DNA from: Roseomonas alba | GTDB lineage: Bacteria; Pseudomonadota; Alphaproteobacteria; Acetobacterales; Acetobacteraceae | Length of the DNA stretch: 64,000 nucleotides | Assembly: GCF_019430885.1 (NCBI RefSeq) | Contig: NZ_JAHYBZ010000003.1 | Coordinates: 1-64,000 of the forward strand | Reading direction: 5' to 3' | Made by a program: the position numbers and the translations under genes | The notes under the pieces: generated by a model | The model's database searches: none | What the model was told of the DNA's origin: nothing | The model's input: only the letters and a program-made list of their open reading frames with translations | Shown here: piece after piece, positions 21,082-32,166 of the stretch | Layout of the letters: each line of letters begins with the position of its first letter | How positions within the stretch are numbered: position 1 is the stretch's first letter

Positions 21082-21092
<11 letters not shown>
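19416..21092 (+). CDS. recN: DNA repair ATPase RecN
   Basis: SMC-like ATPase that acts early in double-strand break repair. It has 558 residues from GTG 19416, which places the conserved LASLAIRDVVLIERLDL at the N-terminus; further upstream the frame only overlaps bamD. Walker A is GETGAGKS (near 35). The QGQHDQVGLADP motif follows, and then a coiled-coil middle rich in Ala, Glu and Arg. The ABC signature is ASGGELSRLMLAL, and Walker B is LVFDEVDSGIGG. It lies 19 bases after bamD. Its end overlaps the next gene by 11 bases. Confidence 0.94.
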
Positions 21093-23759
<2,667 letters not shown>

Positions 23760-23821
23760 CTGGGTTGCCGGTCGCGACCTAGACCCCACCTGCCCCTGAC
23801 GTCACACGACAGGAGGTCCCC

Positions 23822-24262
23822 ATGGTGGACAAGATCGACCCGAAATTCACCGCCACCGCCAGCGCGACGGGCGGCCGCAACGGCCACACCGCGACCGATG
23901 ACGGGATCGTCTCGGTCGATCTGTCCGTGCCCAAGGCGATGGGCGGCCCCGGCAAGCCGGACACCGCGACGCCCGAGCATCTCTTCGCCGCCGGCTACGC
24001 CGCCTGCTTCGGCGGCGCGGTCGATTTCGTTGGCCGCCAGCACAAGGTGAACGCGGCCAACGCGAAGATCACCGCAGCAGTCTCGATCGGCCCGCGAGAG
24101 GGCGGCGGGTTTGGCCTGTCCGTCGTGTTGACGGTGGAGGATCCCTCCGTGCCGCAGGCGACGCTCGAGACGCTGGCCCAGGAAGCGCATGCGAAGATCT
24201 GTCCCTACTCCCACGCGACACGGGGGAATGTGGACGTCGCGCTGTCCGTGAAGGGCGGCTGA
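23822..24262 (+). CDS. Ohr/OsmC-family organic hydroperoxide resistance protein
   Basis: Thiol peroxidase that reduces organic hydroperoxides in the cytoplasm. It has 146 residues, typical for Ohr. Both redox cysteines are visible: one in YAACFGGAV, the other in KICPYSHATRGN. The TPEHLFAAGYAAC segment is the Ohr hallmark. AGGAGG at 23811-23816 precedes the ATG at ideal spacing. No MarR-type OhrR regulator is nearby, so its control cannot be read here. A repeat begins six bases after its stop. Confidence 0.93.
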   Translation: MVDKIDPKFTATASATGGRNGHTATDDGIVSVDLSVPKAMGGPGKPDTATPEHLFAAGYAACFGGAVDFVGRQHKVNAANAKITAAVSIGPREGGGFGLSVVLTVEDPSVPQATLETLAQEAHAKICPYSHATRGNVDVALSVKGG

Positions 24263-24267
24263 GCGTT

Positions 24268-24350
24268 GGAGAGGGGCCCTGCCCCTCTCCAAACCTCTCC
24301 CTGCCAAAGGCCACAAGGCCTTTGGAAACCTTGACTTGGTGCCCTGCGCC
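24268..24350 (+). repeat. Palindromic repeat, left-end copy after ohr
   Basis: Stem A lies at 24268-24290 (arms GGAGAGGGGC and GCCCCTCTCC, loop CCT). Stem B is at 24304-24325 (arms CCAAAGGCC and GGCCTTTGG, loop ACAA). The tail AAACCTTGACTTGGTGCC matches the copy at 41508. An inverted partner lies at 25209, so the LysE gene sits between inverted copies. The remaining bases to 24492 show no gene. Confidence 0.85.
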
Positions 24351-24492
24351 AATAGTAGGACCAGCGGAGAAGCGGGTTTCGGGCCCGGGGCCCTGGACCC
24401 ATCGGGTCCCGCAGCGACCATCAACATGCCTGATGCCATGCATCAGACCAATGCGTTGGACGAATGGGCGGAGGCCACGCATCCCATTGCCC

Positions 24493-25128
24493 ATGCCTGT
24501 CGATCCGAATCTCCTCGCCGGTTACCTCCTCGCCTGCGTGGTCCTGGTGCTGACACCGGGGCCGGACATGGCCTTCGTGCTGGCACAGACGCTGTCGGGC
24601 GGCGCGCGGCGCGGCTGGGCGGCGACGCTCGGGGTCTTCTCAGGGGCCTCGGTGCATATCCTGGCCGCCGCAGCGGGGGTCGCGGCGTTGGTGGCCGCAC
24701 ATCCGGGCCTGTTCACCACACTGCGGATCGCGGGGGCGCTCTATCTGCTGTGGATCGGCGTGCAGGCCATTCGCGCGGCACTGCGGGGCGAAGGCGGGCT
24801 GGTCGCGGAGGCCGCCGCGCCTGGCAGCTTCGCCACGGCCTGGCGGCAGGGCTTCCTGACCAATCTGCTGAACCCGAAGGTCGGGCTGTTCTTCCTCGCC
24901 TTCGTGCCGCTTTTCGTCGATCCGGGCCGCAGCCCCGCCTGGATGCAGATGCTGATCCTCGGCCCGTTGCTGCCGCTGATCTCGGTGCCGTTCTTCGCGG
25001 TCCTGATCGCGGGTGGCTCCCGCATTGCCGCTCGGCTGCGGAAGTCCCGGGTGAGCCGCTGGCTGGACGGGGTGGCGGGAACACTGTTCCTCGGCCTCGG
25101 CCTGAGGATGCTGGCCGGCGCGCGCTAG
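24493..25128 (+). CDS. LysE/RhtB-family amino acid exporter
   Basis: Inner-membrane exporter, probably for an amino acid or derivative. It has 211 residues and six hydrophobic segments. LTPGPDMAFVLAQTLSGGARRG is the family signature of the first helix and loop, and GFLTNLLNPKVGLFFLAFVP is the conserved fourth-helix region. The ATG at 24493 is chosen because the family begins just there; the open frame continues upstream through repeat sequence with no homology. The gene is flanked by inverted copies of the palindromic repeat. Substrate unknown. Confidence 0.88.
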   Translation: MPVDPNLLAGYLLACVVLVLTPGPDMAFVLAQTLSGGARRGWAATLGVFSGASVHILAAAAGVAALVAAHPGLFTTLRIAGALYLLWIGVQAIRAALRGEGGLVAEAAAPGSFATAWRQGFLTNLLNPKVGLFFLAFVPLFVDPGRSPAWMQMLILGPLLPLISVPFFAVLIAGGSRIAARLRKSRVSRWLDGVAGTLFLGLGLRMLAGAR

Positions 25129-25208
25129 CCGCCGGAGCACTCATTCCCGCGATGTCCCGGCCCTATCCGGGCAGTCACGCCCTTTCCCCCCGCGCCACAG
25201 TGCAATTC

Positions 25209-25267
25209 GAGGTTTCCAAAGGCCTTTCGGCCTTTGGTGGGGTGGTTTGGAGGGGCAATGCCCCTCC
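25209..25267 (-). repeat. Palindromic repeat, inverted left-end copy
   Basis: Read on the minus strand it is stem A, spacer, stem B. Stem B is at 25216-25237 (loop TTTC on the plus strand, GAAA on the minus) and stem A at 25249-25267 (arms GGAGGGGC and GCCCCTCC). It lies eight bases beyond the stop of the minus-strand hydrolase and could serve as its terminator. Confidence 0.85.
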
Positions 25268-25275
25268 AATTCCTT

Positions 25276-26091
25276 TCAGCACTCCCCTCCGCCCAGCGCG
25301 TCGAGCCCCGCCCGCAGCACCGCCACCGGATCCCGTCCCGGCCCGCGGCTGACGCTCGCGATATGGCTGCCCGGCAGCACGACGTGCCGCGCCCCGGGGA
25401 TCAGCGCGCTGTCCACAGGCACCAGCCCGTCATTGGGGCCGTAGCCGCGCTTTTCCATCCATTGCGCGGCGGCGAGGTGCAGCCTCTCCCGCCCGTGGGC
25501 CTGGCCTTCGCTGAGTTCCGTCGCCAGGCAGGCGACCGGCAGGGCGGCGAGCAGCCGGGCGATCGGCGCCTCGGCCGCGGCCATCCAGGTGCGACGGGCG
25601 CCGGTGGTGAGGTCGCGCACACCTTCCCCCGACCCGATGCGCAGCAGCCGGGCGAGGCCGCCCGCCGCGGCCTCCAGCGGCTTCGCTCCGATGACGAGAT
25701 CAGCGATCGGGCTGCCGAAGAAGGGCGACTGCATGGCGAGGAAGCCCAGGCAGCGCGCCTGCGCCGCGGGGTCGAGCAGGGCCGCCAGAGCCTCCAGCCC
25801 GCCCTTGCTGTGGGCGATCACCAACGCGGGTTCCGCGTCGTCGAGGATCACGGCGCGCAGGCGCGCGGCATTGGCCGAAATGGCCTCCGCGGTGCGCAGA
25901 TTGACGACGCAGGGCTTGGCGCCCTCGCTCGACAGCCACTCGGCCAGGGGGTGCATGTATTCCAGCCCAAAGGGGCGAAAGGCGGCCACCACCTCACCCA
26001 TCAGCCCATAGACGAGCAGGACGCGGCGGCCCCGCAGGGTGATGGCCTCGGGTCGTATGGCCGGAGAGTCGCCGACACCAGGATTCTGCAT
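25276..26091 (-). CDS. Alpha/beta-fold hydrolase, lipase-like
   Basis: Predicted esterase or lipase; substrate unknown. It has 271 residues with no signal peptide. RVLLVYGLMGE is the first strand and oxyanion region. The nucleophile elbow reads AHSKGG, so Ser is in an A-x-S-x-G form rather than the usual G-x-S-x-G. NDGLVPVDSALIPG probably holds the acid, and GSHIA the histidine. This pattern is common in PGAP1/LipA-like and polyester-type hydrolases. It stands alone, convergent with the LysE gene. Confidence 0.75.
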   Translation of the reverse strand: MQNPGVGDSPAIRPEAITLRGRRVLLVYGLMGEVVAAFRPFGLEYMHPLAEWLSSEGAKPCVVNLRTAEAISANAARLRAVILDDAEPALVIAHSKGGLEALAALLDPAAQARCLGFLAMQSPFFGSPIADLVIGAKPLEAAAGGLARLLRIGSGEGVRDLTTGARRTWMAAAEAPIARLLAALPVACLATELSEGQAHGRERLHLAAAQWMEKRGYGPNDGLVPVDSALIPGARHVVLPGSHIASVSRGPGRDPVAVLRAGLDALGGGEC

Positions 26092-26186
26092 GCCGATGGT
26101 GGCGGCTCCTCGCTGATCGCAGCGTTCTGATTCGCCGCGCTGTCACTATTTCGACGCGGCGCGAAACCGGCAAACGGCCCACCGCA

Positions 26187-26210
26187 ATTCGCTATTGCGA
26201 ATCATTCTTA
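26187..26210 (+). promoter_or_regulatory. Fur-like iron box upstream of hemP
   Basis: An AT-rich island in a GC-rich gap contains TGCGAATCATTCTTA (26196-26210), a 7-1-7 imperfect palindrome like a Fur box, overlapping the inverted repeat ATTCGC-TATT-GCGAAT (26187-26202). hemP genes are usually iron-repressed. The site is about 140 bases before the hemP ATG. Pattern-based; RirA or Irr could bind instead. Confidence 0.5.
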
Positions 26211-26350
26211 ATAACTCTAGCTTCTGGCCACGCCGTCGGGAGAACCCCTTCCCGCGCCCGTAAGACAAAGGAGAGCCACGTGTCCAACCGGTCCTGGGCC
26301 GTCGCCATGCGCCGGGCCCCGTGCGACGAGCCGTGCCGGAGTGCCCCAGC

Positions 26351-26512
26351 ATGATCGCCGAAGCCGAACTCGCCCCCGCATCCGACCAGCCGGTGCCGGT
26401 GGTCAACAGCGCCGACCTCCTGGGCTCCGCGCGGGAGATCACGATCCTCCATGGCACCGAGGCCTACCGCCTGCGGCTGACCCGCCACGGCAAGCTCATC
26501 CTGACGAAATAG
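26351..26512 (+). CDS. hemP: Hemin uptake protein HemP
   Basis: Small protein of 53 residues of the HemP/HmuP family, which activates or supports hemin-uptake gene expression under iron limitation in other proteobacteria. The C-terminal block GSAREITILHGTEAYRLRLT plus RHGKLILTK is the whole family signature. ATG 26351 is preferred to the upstream start because the conserved region begins about 20 residues later. It is an orphan: no TonB receptor or hemin transporter is adjacent. An AT-rich, Fur-like promoter region lies upstream. Confidence 0.85.
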   Translation: MIAEAELAPASDQPVPVVNSADLLGSAREITILHGTEAYRLRLTRHGKLILTK

Positions 26513-26649
26513 CGGTTCCCCCCCGGACGACCGCCTCATCGCCAGCCAGCACGCCCGAAGCCAGCCAGCCAGGCATCCGACCACTCCGAGCGACCGCGCG
26601 GGTCGGGGCCGGAGGCGCCCTTCCCATTCCGGCACGACGGCGGCCGCCG

Positions 26650-27592
26650 CTACATCGTCATCGCCTCTCCGTCCTTCAGCGCATCGTAGAGCCCGCGCAG
26701 CTTCGCCGTCGTCGGGCCGGGCAGCGACAGCGGTAGGCTGCGCCCGTCGATCGCGCGCACCGGCGTCAGCCCGCCGAAGGTGCCGGTAACGAAGGCTTCC
26801 TCAGCGCCACAGACGTCCATCAGGGTGAAATTCCCCTGGCGCAGCGGGATGCCGTGCCGCTGGCACAGCATGATGACATTGGCCCGCGTGACGCCGTTGA
26901 AGCAGTAGTCGCCCGTCGAGGTGCAGACCTCCCCATCGCGCACGAAGAAGAAATTCGTCGCGTTGCAGGAGGAGACGAAGCCGTGCGGGTCGAGCATCAG
27001 CGCCTCATCCGCGCCAACGCGGATGGCCTGCAGCAGCGCGGTGATCAGGTTCAGCCGGCTATGCGAATTCAGCCGCATATCGAACATGTCGGCGGGCGAG
27101 CAGCGGATCGAACATGTCGGCGGGCGAGCAGCGGATCGACGACGTCGCGAGCGACAGGCCCTGGGCGACGATATCGGGGCTCGGCTGCTTCCACTCGGCG
27201 ACGATGACGACCGTCGCGGGGCCGATGGCGTGGCGCGGATCCTGGTTCGGCGCCTTCTTCAGCCCGCGCGTGACCATCAGGCGGATATGCACCCCGTCCT
27301 GCATGCCGTTGGCGCGCAGCGTGGTCCACAGCGCCTCGGTCAGTTCCGCGCGTGTCATGCCGATGTCGAGGTCGATGGCCGACGCGCCGGCGTAAAGGCG
27401 GTCCAGGTGACGGTCGAGGAAGCACAGCCCGCCCTTGTGCAGGCGCAGCCCCTCCCACACGCCGTCGCCGAGCACGAAGCCGGCGTCGAAGATCGACACG
27501 CGCGCCTCGTCGCGCGGGACCAGGGCGCCGGAGAGATAGACCTTCACCGTCGCATTGCGCGGATCGGCGGCGAAATCCTGGCTGCCTTTCAT
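26650..27592 (-). pseudogene. Class IV (D-amino acid/branched-chain) aminotransferase broken by a 28-bp duplication
   Basis: PLP aminotransferase of the BCAT/DAAT fold type IV. The 5' part (177 codons) reads KVYLSGALVPRDEARVSIFDAG and on to SIRCSPADMFD, then runs into a stop. The 3' part, in another frame, resumes with MFDMRLNSHSRLNLITALL and GADEALMLDPHGFVSSCNATNFF. The break is exactly at two tandem copies of a 28-base unit (27079-27134). Removing one copy gives a single 304-codon frame, so the damage is recent or an assembly error. An AGGAG site precedes the ATG. It is the last gene of the minus-strand amino-acid operon, eight bases after the DadA-like gene. The expected PLP lysine is hard to place: the SxLN region reads S-R-L-N. 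Confidence 0.85.
27079..27134 (-). repeat. 28-bp perfect tandem duplication in the aminotransferase
   Basis: Copies at 27079-27106 and 27107-27134 are identical, and the next five bases start a third. Twenty-eight is not a multiple of three, so the duplication shifts the frame and separates the two halves of the aminotransferase. Confidence 0.95.
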
Positions 27593-27600
27593 GGCGGCTC

Positions 27601-28860
27601 CTATGCCCAGACGGGGCCCTGGAAACGGGTGGCTCGGAAGGGGGTGAGGTCAAGATTGCTCGCCGTATCGGTGGCGAGGTCCGCGACCAGCCGCCCGGTC
27701 GTCGCGCCCCAGGACAGGCCCATATGGCCGTGCCCGAAGGCGTAGATCACATTGGGCGCCTGCGTCGCGCGATCGATCACCGGCAGCGAGTCCGGCAGGC
27801 CAGGGCGATGGCCCATCCAGAACGTCGCGCCCCCGGTATTGATGCCGGGAAACAGTTCGCGCGCGCCTTCGATCAGCTTGCGGGCGCGGTCCCAGTTGGG
27901 CGGAGCATCGAGGCTCGCCAGTTCCACCGTGCCGGCGAGGCGCAGCCGGTCGCCCATCGGCAGCACGGCGAAGCCGCGTTCGGTGTGGGACATAGCGTGG
28001 CGCGGCATGACGCGCGGATCGGACAGGACGACGTGGTAGCCGCGTTCGCTTTCGAGCGGCAGGCGATCGCCGAGCAGCTTCGCCAGACGATGCGACCAGG
28101 CGCCGGCGGCGATGACGATGCGGCTGGCCGGGAGCACGCGGCCACCCTCGAGCGCCACGCCGCTGACGGTGGGGCCGTCATGGGTGAAGGCGGTGACCGT
28201 GCCGGCGACGACAGTCCCGCCGCCGCCACGGAAACAGGCTTCCAAGGCACGCATCAACGCGACAGGCTCGATCACCGAGGAGCGATCAGCGGAGGCGACG
28301 GCGAACTTGATCCCATCGCCGAGCGTCGGTTCCAACGCATGCAGCGCGTCACGGTCGAGCAGCTCGAAGTTCAGCCCGGCCTTGACGCGCATCTGCCAGC
28401 GCCAGCCTTCGGCCTCGAACTCCTTGCGCGAGGGATAGAGCCGCAGATGCGGCCCCGGCTGCACCAGCGCCCCCGCGCCGGCGGCTTCCAGCAGCGGCTG
28501 ATAATCGAGATGGATGCGGTCGTTGAGCGACACCATGGCGGCGGAGATCGCCTCGACCCGGTCCATCCGTCCCGCGCGCAACAGCCGGATCAGCCAGGGC
28601 GCGAGCCGCGGCAGGTAGCGCCAGCGGATCGCCAGCGGCCCCAGCGGGTCCATCAGCCAGCGCGGCACCCTGGCTGGCGTGTCGGGGCCGGAGAGCGGCA
28701 CCACCTCCCCCACCGCGAATTGCCCGGCATTGCCGAAGGATGCCGCGCGCTCCGGATCGCCCGGATCGACCAGCATGACCGCCAGGCCGCGCCGCTGCAT
28801 CTGCAAGGCCGAGCACAGCCCGATGAAGCCGCCGCCGATGACGACGACGGGCGCGGTCAT
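27601..28860 (-). CDS. D-amino acid dehydrogenase-like FAD oxidoreductase (DadA type)
   Basis: Predicted FAD enzyme that oxidises D-amino acids to 2-oxo acids or cyclic imines. It has 419 residues. The N-terminal dinucleotide fold is VVVIGGGFIGLCSALQMQRRG, followed by SFGNAGQ, a typical DadA segment. The C-terminal FAD part contains GHRPGLPDSLPVIDR and GHGHMGLSWGATTGRLVADL. It overlaps the upstream DAO gene by four bases and is followed after eight by the aminotransferase, so the three form one unit with the ABC importer upstream. Substrate specificity cannot be read. Confidence 0.85.
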   Translation of the reverse strand: MTAPVVVIGGGFIGLCSALQMQRRGLAVMLVDPGDPERAASFGNAGQFAVGEVVPLSGPDTPARVPRWLMDPLGPLAIRWRYLPRLAPWLIRLLRAGRMDRVEAISAAMVSLNDRIHLDYQPLLEAAGAGALVQPGPHLRLYPSRKEFEAEGWRWQMRVKAGLNFELLDRDALHALEPTLGDGIKFAVASADRSSVIEPVALMRALEACFRGGGGTVVAGTVTAFTHDGPTVSGVALEGGRVLPASRIVIAAGAWSHRLAKLLGDRLPLESERGYHVVLSDPRVMPRHAMSHTERGFAVLPMGDRLRLAGTVELASLDAPPNWDRARKLIEGARELFPGINTGGATFWMGHRPGLPDSLPVIDRATQAPNVIYAFGHGHMGLSWGATTGRLVADLATDTASNLDLTPFRATRFQGPVWA

Positions 28861-30020
28861 GCCTTGGGCCCGTCATCCGGGATGGGCGTACCGTCCACGA
28901 TGCGGCGGTAGGAGAAGCGCGAGAGGTCGATGGAGCGGAAGCCGCCATCGAGGATCAATTCCTTCACCGCGCGCCCGACTGCCGGCGCGTGCTGCAAGCC
29001 ATGGCCCGAGAAGCCGGCACAGAGCAGCATGTTCGGCACGCTGTCGATCCAGTCGATCACTGGATTCCCGTCGAGGTGATTCATGTCGTAATGCCCGACC
29101 CAGCCGCCGCGCGGCTTGATGGTCTCGAAGGCCGCGCATTGCTCGGCGAGTTGCGGCCAGAGCTGTTCCTCGAAGACGTCGTGCTGGAGTTCCCAGTTGA
29201 AGCCCGGCGGTTCGCCGAAATTGGTGTGGCCGCAGAGATAGACGCCGGAATGCTGCCGGAAGGAGAAGCCGTTCAGGTAGCGGATCGCCGGGAAAGTCTC
29301 GACGGGATCCTGCGACAGGAAGTGGAATTGCTGGCGGCGCATCGGCGCGATGGGCACCGTCACGCCGACCATGGCGCAGATATCCGCTGCCCAGCAATTG
29401 GCGGTGTTGATGACGATCTCGACCGGCAGGGTGGCGCCGGATTCGAGCCGTGCGAGGGCCACCTTGTTCCCCGCCATGTCGAGCGCGACGACGCGATCCT
29501 TGAGATAGGTGATGCCGAGCCCTTCCGCCGCCCGGCGATAGCCCATCAGCGCGGCATTCGGGTCGATCTGGCCGTCGCCGGGGGACAGGGCGCCGGCCTC
29601 CGCACCCTTGAAGGTAAAAGAGGGGTAGCGGCGGCGCAGTTCCGCGACGTCGTGGATGTCCACCTCGACGCCGAGTTCCTTCTGCATGCGCACATTGGCT
29701 TCGAGGGAGGCGATCGCCTCCGCGCCCTCGACAAGGAAGAGGTAGCCGATGCGATGGAACTGCGGATCGAAGGTGACCTTGCCGCCGACGACGTGTTGGT
29801 CGAAGGCCGAATAGACGGTGTCGCCATAGAGCGACATCTCGACATTCTCCGGCACCGCGTGCTGGAGGCGCACACCGCCCACCGCGCGCGGCGTGGCGGC
29901 GAATTCATAGGTCGGATCGGGCTCCACCACCGTGACATCGGCGACGACGCCGGCACGCGCGAGCGAATAGGCGATGGCGGACCCCATGATGCCGCCGCCG
30001 ATGATGACGATGCGCCGCAT
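28857..30020 (-). CDS. DAO-family FAD-dependent oxidoreductase (sarcosine oxidase/glycine oxidase-like)
   Basis: Predicted amine oxidase or dehydrogenase of the DAO superfamily. It has 387 residues. RIVIIGGGIMGSAIAYSLAR is the FAD-binding fold, ATPRAVGGVRLQHAVPENVEM the second conserved part, and NMLLCAGFSGHGLQHAPAVG the C-terminal FAD contact. It resembles the beta-type subunits of sarcosine or dimethylglycine oxidation but stands without other subunits. It follows the ATPase gene by 15 bases and overlaps the DadA-like gene. With the importer it suggests use of secondary or D-amino acids. Confidence 0.85.
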   Translation of the reverse strand: MRRIVIIGGGIMGSAIAYSLARAGVVADVTVVEPDPTYEFAATPRAVGGVRLQHAVPENVEMSLYGDTVYSAFDQHVVGGKVTFDPQFHRIGYLFLVEGAEAIASLEANVRMQKELGVEVDIHDVAELRRRYPSFTFKGAEAGALSPGDGQIDPNAALMGYRRAAEGLGITYLKDRVVALDMAGNKVALARLESGATLPVEIVINTANCWAADICAMVGVTVPIAPMRRQQFHFLSQDPVETFPAIRYLNGFSFRQHSGVYLCGHTNFGEPPGFNWELQHDVFEEQLWPQLAEQCAAFETIKPRGGWVGHYDMNHLDGNPVIDWIDSVPNMLLCAGFSGHGLQHAPAVGRAVKELILDGGFRSIDLSRFSYRRIVDGTPIPDDGPKA

Positions 30021-30035
30021 TTGCGCGGATCTCCT

Positions 30036-30830
30036 TCAGAGGCCGCCGCCGGGTTCAGGCAGGCGGAACAGGGTATGGCTGCGCAGGAAATCGCGCGTGC
30101 GCTCGCGCTGCGGGTTCAGCAGGACCTGCTGCGGCGTGCCCTGCTCATGCACCTCCCCGCCTTCGAGGAAGATGACGCGATGCGCGACGTTGTAGGCGAA
30201 GCCCAGCTCGTGGGTGACGACGAGCATGGTCATGCCTTCCTCCGCCAGGCGCCGCATCGACAGCAGCACCTCGCCGACCAGTTCGGGATCAAGCGCCGAT
30301 GTCGCCTCATCGAACAGCATCATCGATGGTTCCATGGCGAGCGCGCGGGCGATGGCGACGCGTTGCTGCTGACCGCCGGACAGGCGCGCGGGATATTCAC
30401 GTGCCTTCTCGAGGATGCCGACGCGGCGGAGATTGTCATGCGCCAGCGTGCGAGCGGCATCCGCCGACATGCCCCGCAGCTTCATTGGCCCGATCATGAC
30501 GTTGCCTTCCACCGTCATGTGCGGGAACAGGTTGAATTGCTGGAACACCATGCCGACACGGGCACGCAGCGCGTTCAGCTCGGCGTTGGAGTAGGCCATG
30601 ACACCCGGCTTCGTCGTCGCGCGTCCGACCAGCTTGCCTTCCACGGTGATGCGGCCTTCGTTCGGCATCTCCAGGAAGTTCACGCAGCGCAGCAGCGTGC
30701 TCTTGCCCGACCCGGACGCGCCGAGGATGACAACCGTCTCCCCTTTCTTGACGGAGAGGTTGATGCCGCGCAGCACATGCAGGGGTCCGAAGCGCTTGTG
30801 CAGGTTCTCGACGCGCAGAACCTCAGACAT
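30036..30830 (-). CDS. Polar amino acid ABC transporter ATPase
   Basis: Energising subunit of an uptake transporter of the HisP/GlnQ group. It has 264 residues. Walker A is GASGSGKST (near 38). The Q-loop segment is GMVFQQFNLFPHMTV, typical of this group. The signature is LSGGQQQRVAIARAL and Walker B is MMLFDEATSALDPE. It overlaps the permease gene upstream by eight bases. The next genes are the two FAD oxidoreductases, so the transported compound is probably their substrate. Confidence 0.93.
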   Translation of the reverse strand: MSEVLRVENLHKRFGPLHVLRGINLSVKKGETVVILGASGSGKSTLLRCVNFLEMPNEGRITVEGKLVGRATTKPGVMAYSNAELNALRARVGMVFQQFNLFPHMTVEGNVMIGPMKLRGMSADAARTLAHDNLRRVGILEKAREYPARLSGGQQQRVAIARALAMEPSMMLFDEATSALDPELVGEVLLSMRRLAEEGMTMLVVTHELGFAYNVAHRVIFLEGGEVHEQGTPQQVLLNPQRERTRDFLRSHTLFRLPEPGGGL

Positions 30831-31488
30831 GGCGGCGCAGCCTCCTTTCCAGGAACGACGACAAGAGGCTGACGAGGGTCAGCAGGACGATGAAGAAGGC
30901 ACCGACCGCAGTGTAGCTCTCGATAGGGCGGAACTCCTGGTCGCTCAGCACCTTGGCCGAGTAGAGCAGCTCGCCATAGGCGATGGTCGAGGCGACGGTG
31001 GTCGTCTTGACGATCTCCATCACCTGGTTGGTCAGCGGCGGAATGACGTGCCGCACCGCCTGGGGCAGCACGACCCAGCGCATCAGCGCGACATGCCCGA
31101 AGCCAATGGCGCGCGCGGCTTCCCATTGGCCCTTCTCGATCGATTGGATGCCGGATCGGAAGATCTCCGCGAGATACGCCCCGGCATAGAGCGAGATCGC
31201 CACCGAGGCGGCGACGAAGGCGTCAGGCTGCATGCCGGTCAGGATCGGCAAGGCGAAGTAGCACCAGAAGATCTGCACCAGCACCGGAATGTTGCGGAAG
31301 AACTCGACATAGGCGGTGCCGATGAAGCGCATCGCCGCCGATCGCGACAGCCGCGCCGAAGCGAAGACCAGCCCAAGCACAATGCCTGCGGCCACACAGG
31401 CCGCAGCCAAGCGCAACGTCGCCATCAGCCCGCGCAGGATGAAGTCGCGCTGGTCGAGCAGGAAGGCGAAGTCCCATTCATGGTCCAT
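30823..31488 (-). CDS. Polar amino acid ABC transporter permease (second)
   Basis: HisM/HisQ-type membrane subunit with 221 residues. About five hydrophobic segments are present. The coupling helix region reads EAARAIGFGHVALMRWVVLPQA, the EAA loop that docks on the ATPase. FFRNIPVLVQIFWCYFALP is the conserved early region. It lies six bases after the first permease, with which it probably forms a heterodimer. Confidence 0.92.
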   Translation of the reverse strand: MDHEWDFAFLLDQRDFILRGLMATLRLAAACVAAGIVLGLVFASARLSRSAAMRFIGTAYVEFFRNIPVLVQIFWCYFALPILTGMQPDAFVAASVAISLYAGAYLAEIFRSGIQSIEKGQWEAARAIGFGHVALMRWVVLPQAVRHVIPPLTNQVMEIVKTTTVASTIAYGELLYSAKVLSDQEFRPIESYTAVGAFFIVLLTLVSLLSSFLERRLRRHV

Positions 31489-31494
31489 GCGGCG

Positions 31495-32160
31495 CTACTC
31501 CGGCACCGCGAAGCGGTGTTCGGCGTAGCGCACCAGGCGGCTCGCCAGGAAGATCACCACGAAGAAGAACAGCGCGACGACGGTGTAGGTCTCGATCGGC
31601 CGGAAGGTCTCCGACGACACGCGCGAGGCCATTTGCACGACCTCCGCATAGGAGACGACGGCGGCGAGCGAGGTCGCCTTGAACAGCTCGGTCAGCCGCG
31701 TGAAGAAGACCGGGATCATGCGGCGAACCGCCTGCGGCAGGATGATGTAGCGCAGCGTCATCGCCGGCCCCATGCCGAGCGCCTTGGCCGCCTGCCATTG
31801 CCCCGGCCGGATGGATTGGATCCCGCCGCGGAAGACCTCGGCCATATAGGCGCCGGTCTGCAATCCGAGCGTCAGCGACACCGCCGTGAAGGTGTCGAAA
31901 TCGACGCCGACCAGCAGCGGGAAGGCGAAGAAGAACCAATAGATCAGCACGATCGACGGCGAGGTGCGGAAGACATCCGTATAGATCACCGCAAGCCAGG
32001 AAATCACCGGCAACCGCGACAGCCGCAGCAGCGCGACGAGCAGGCCGAGAGGGATGGCGATGAGTATCGCCATCCCCGCCAGGCGGAAGGTGCCAAGGGC
32101 ACCTTCCAGCAGCAGGCCACTGTGACGGAAGACCGCCGCGAAATCCCACTCGTAGCCCAT
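31495..32160 (-). CDS. Polar amino acid ABC transporter permease (first)
   Basis: HisM/HisQ-type subunit with 221 residues, the same length as its partner. Its EAA loop reads QAAKALGMGPAMTLRYIILP, and FRTSPSIVLIYWFFFAFP is the conserved early segment. It starts six bases after the binding-protein gene. Both permeases begin with M-x-Y/H-E-W-D-F-A, evidence of a common duplicated origin. Confidence 0.92.
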   Translation of the reverse strand: MGYEWDFAAVFRHSGLLLEGALGTFRLAGMAILIAIPLGLLVALLRLSRLPVISWLAVIYTDVFRTSPSIVLIYWFFFAFPLLVGVDFDTFTAVSLTLGLQTGAYMAEVFRGGIQSIRPGQWQAAKALGMGPAMTLRYIILPQAVRRMIPVFFTRLTELFKATSLAAVVSYAEVVQMASRVSSETFRPIETYTVVALFFFVVIFLASRLVRYAEHRFAVPE

Positions 32161-32166
32161 GCGGGG

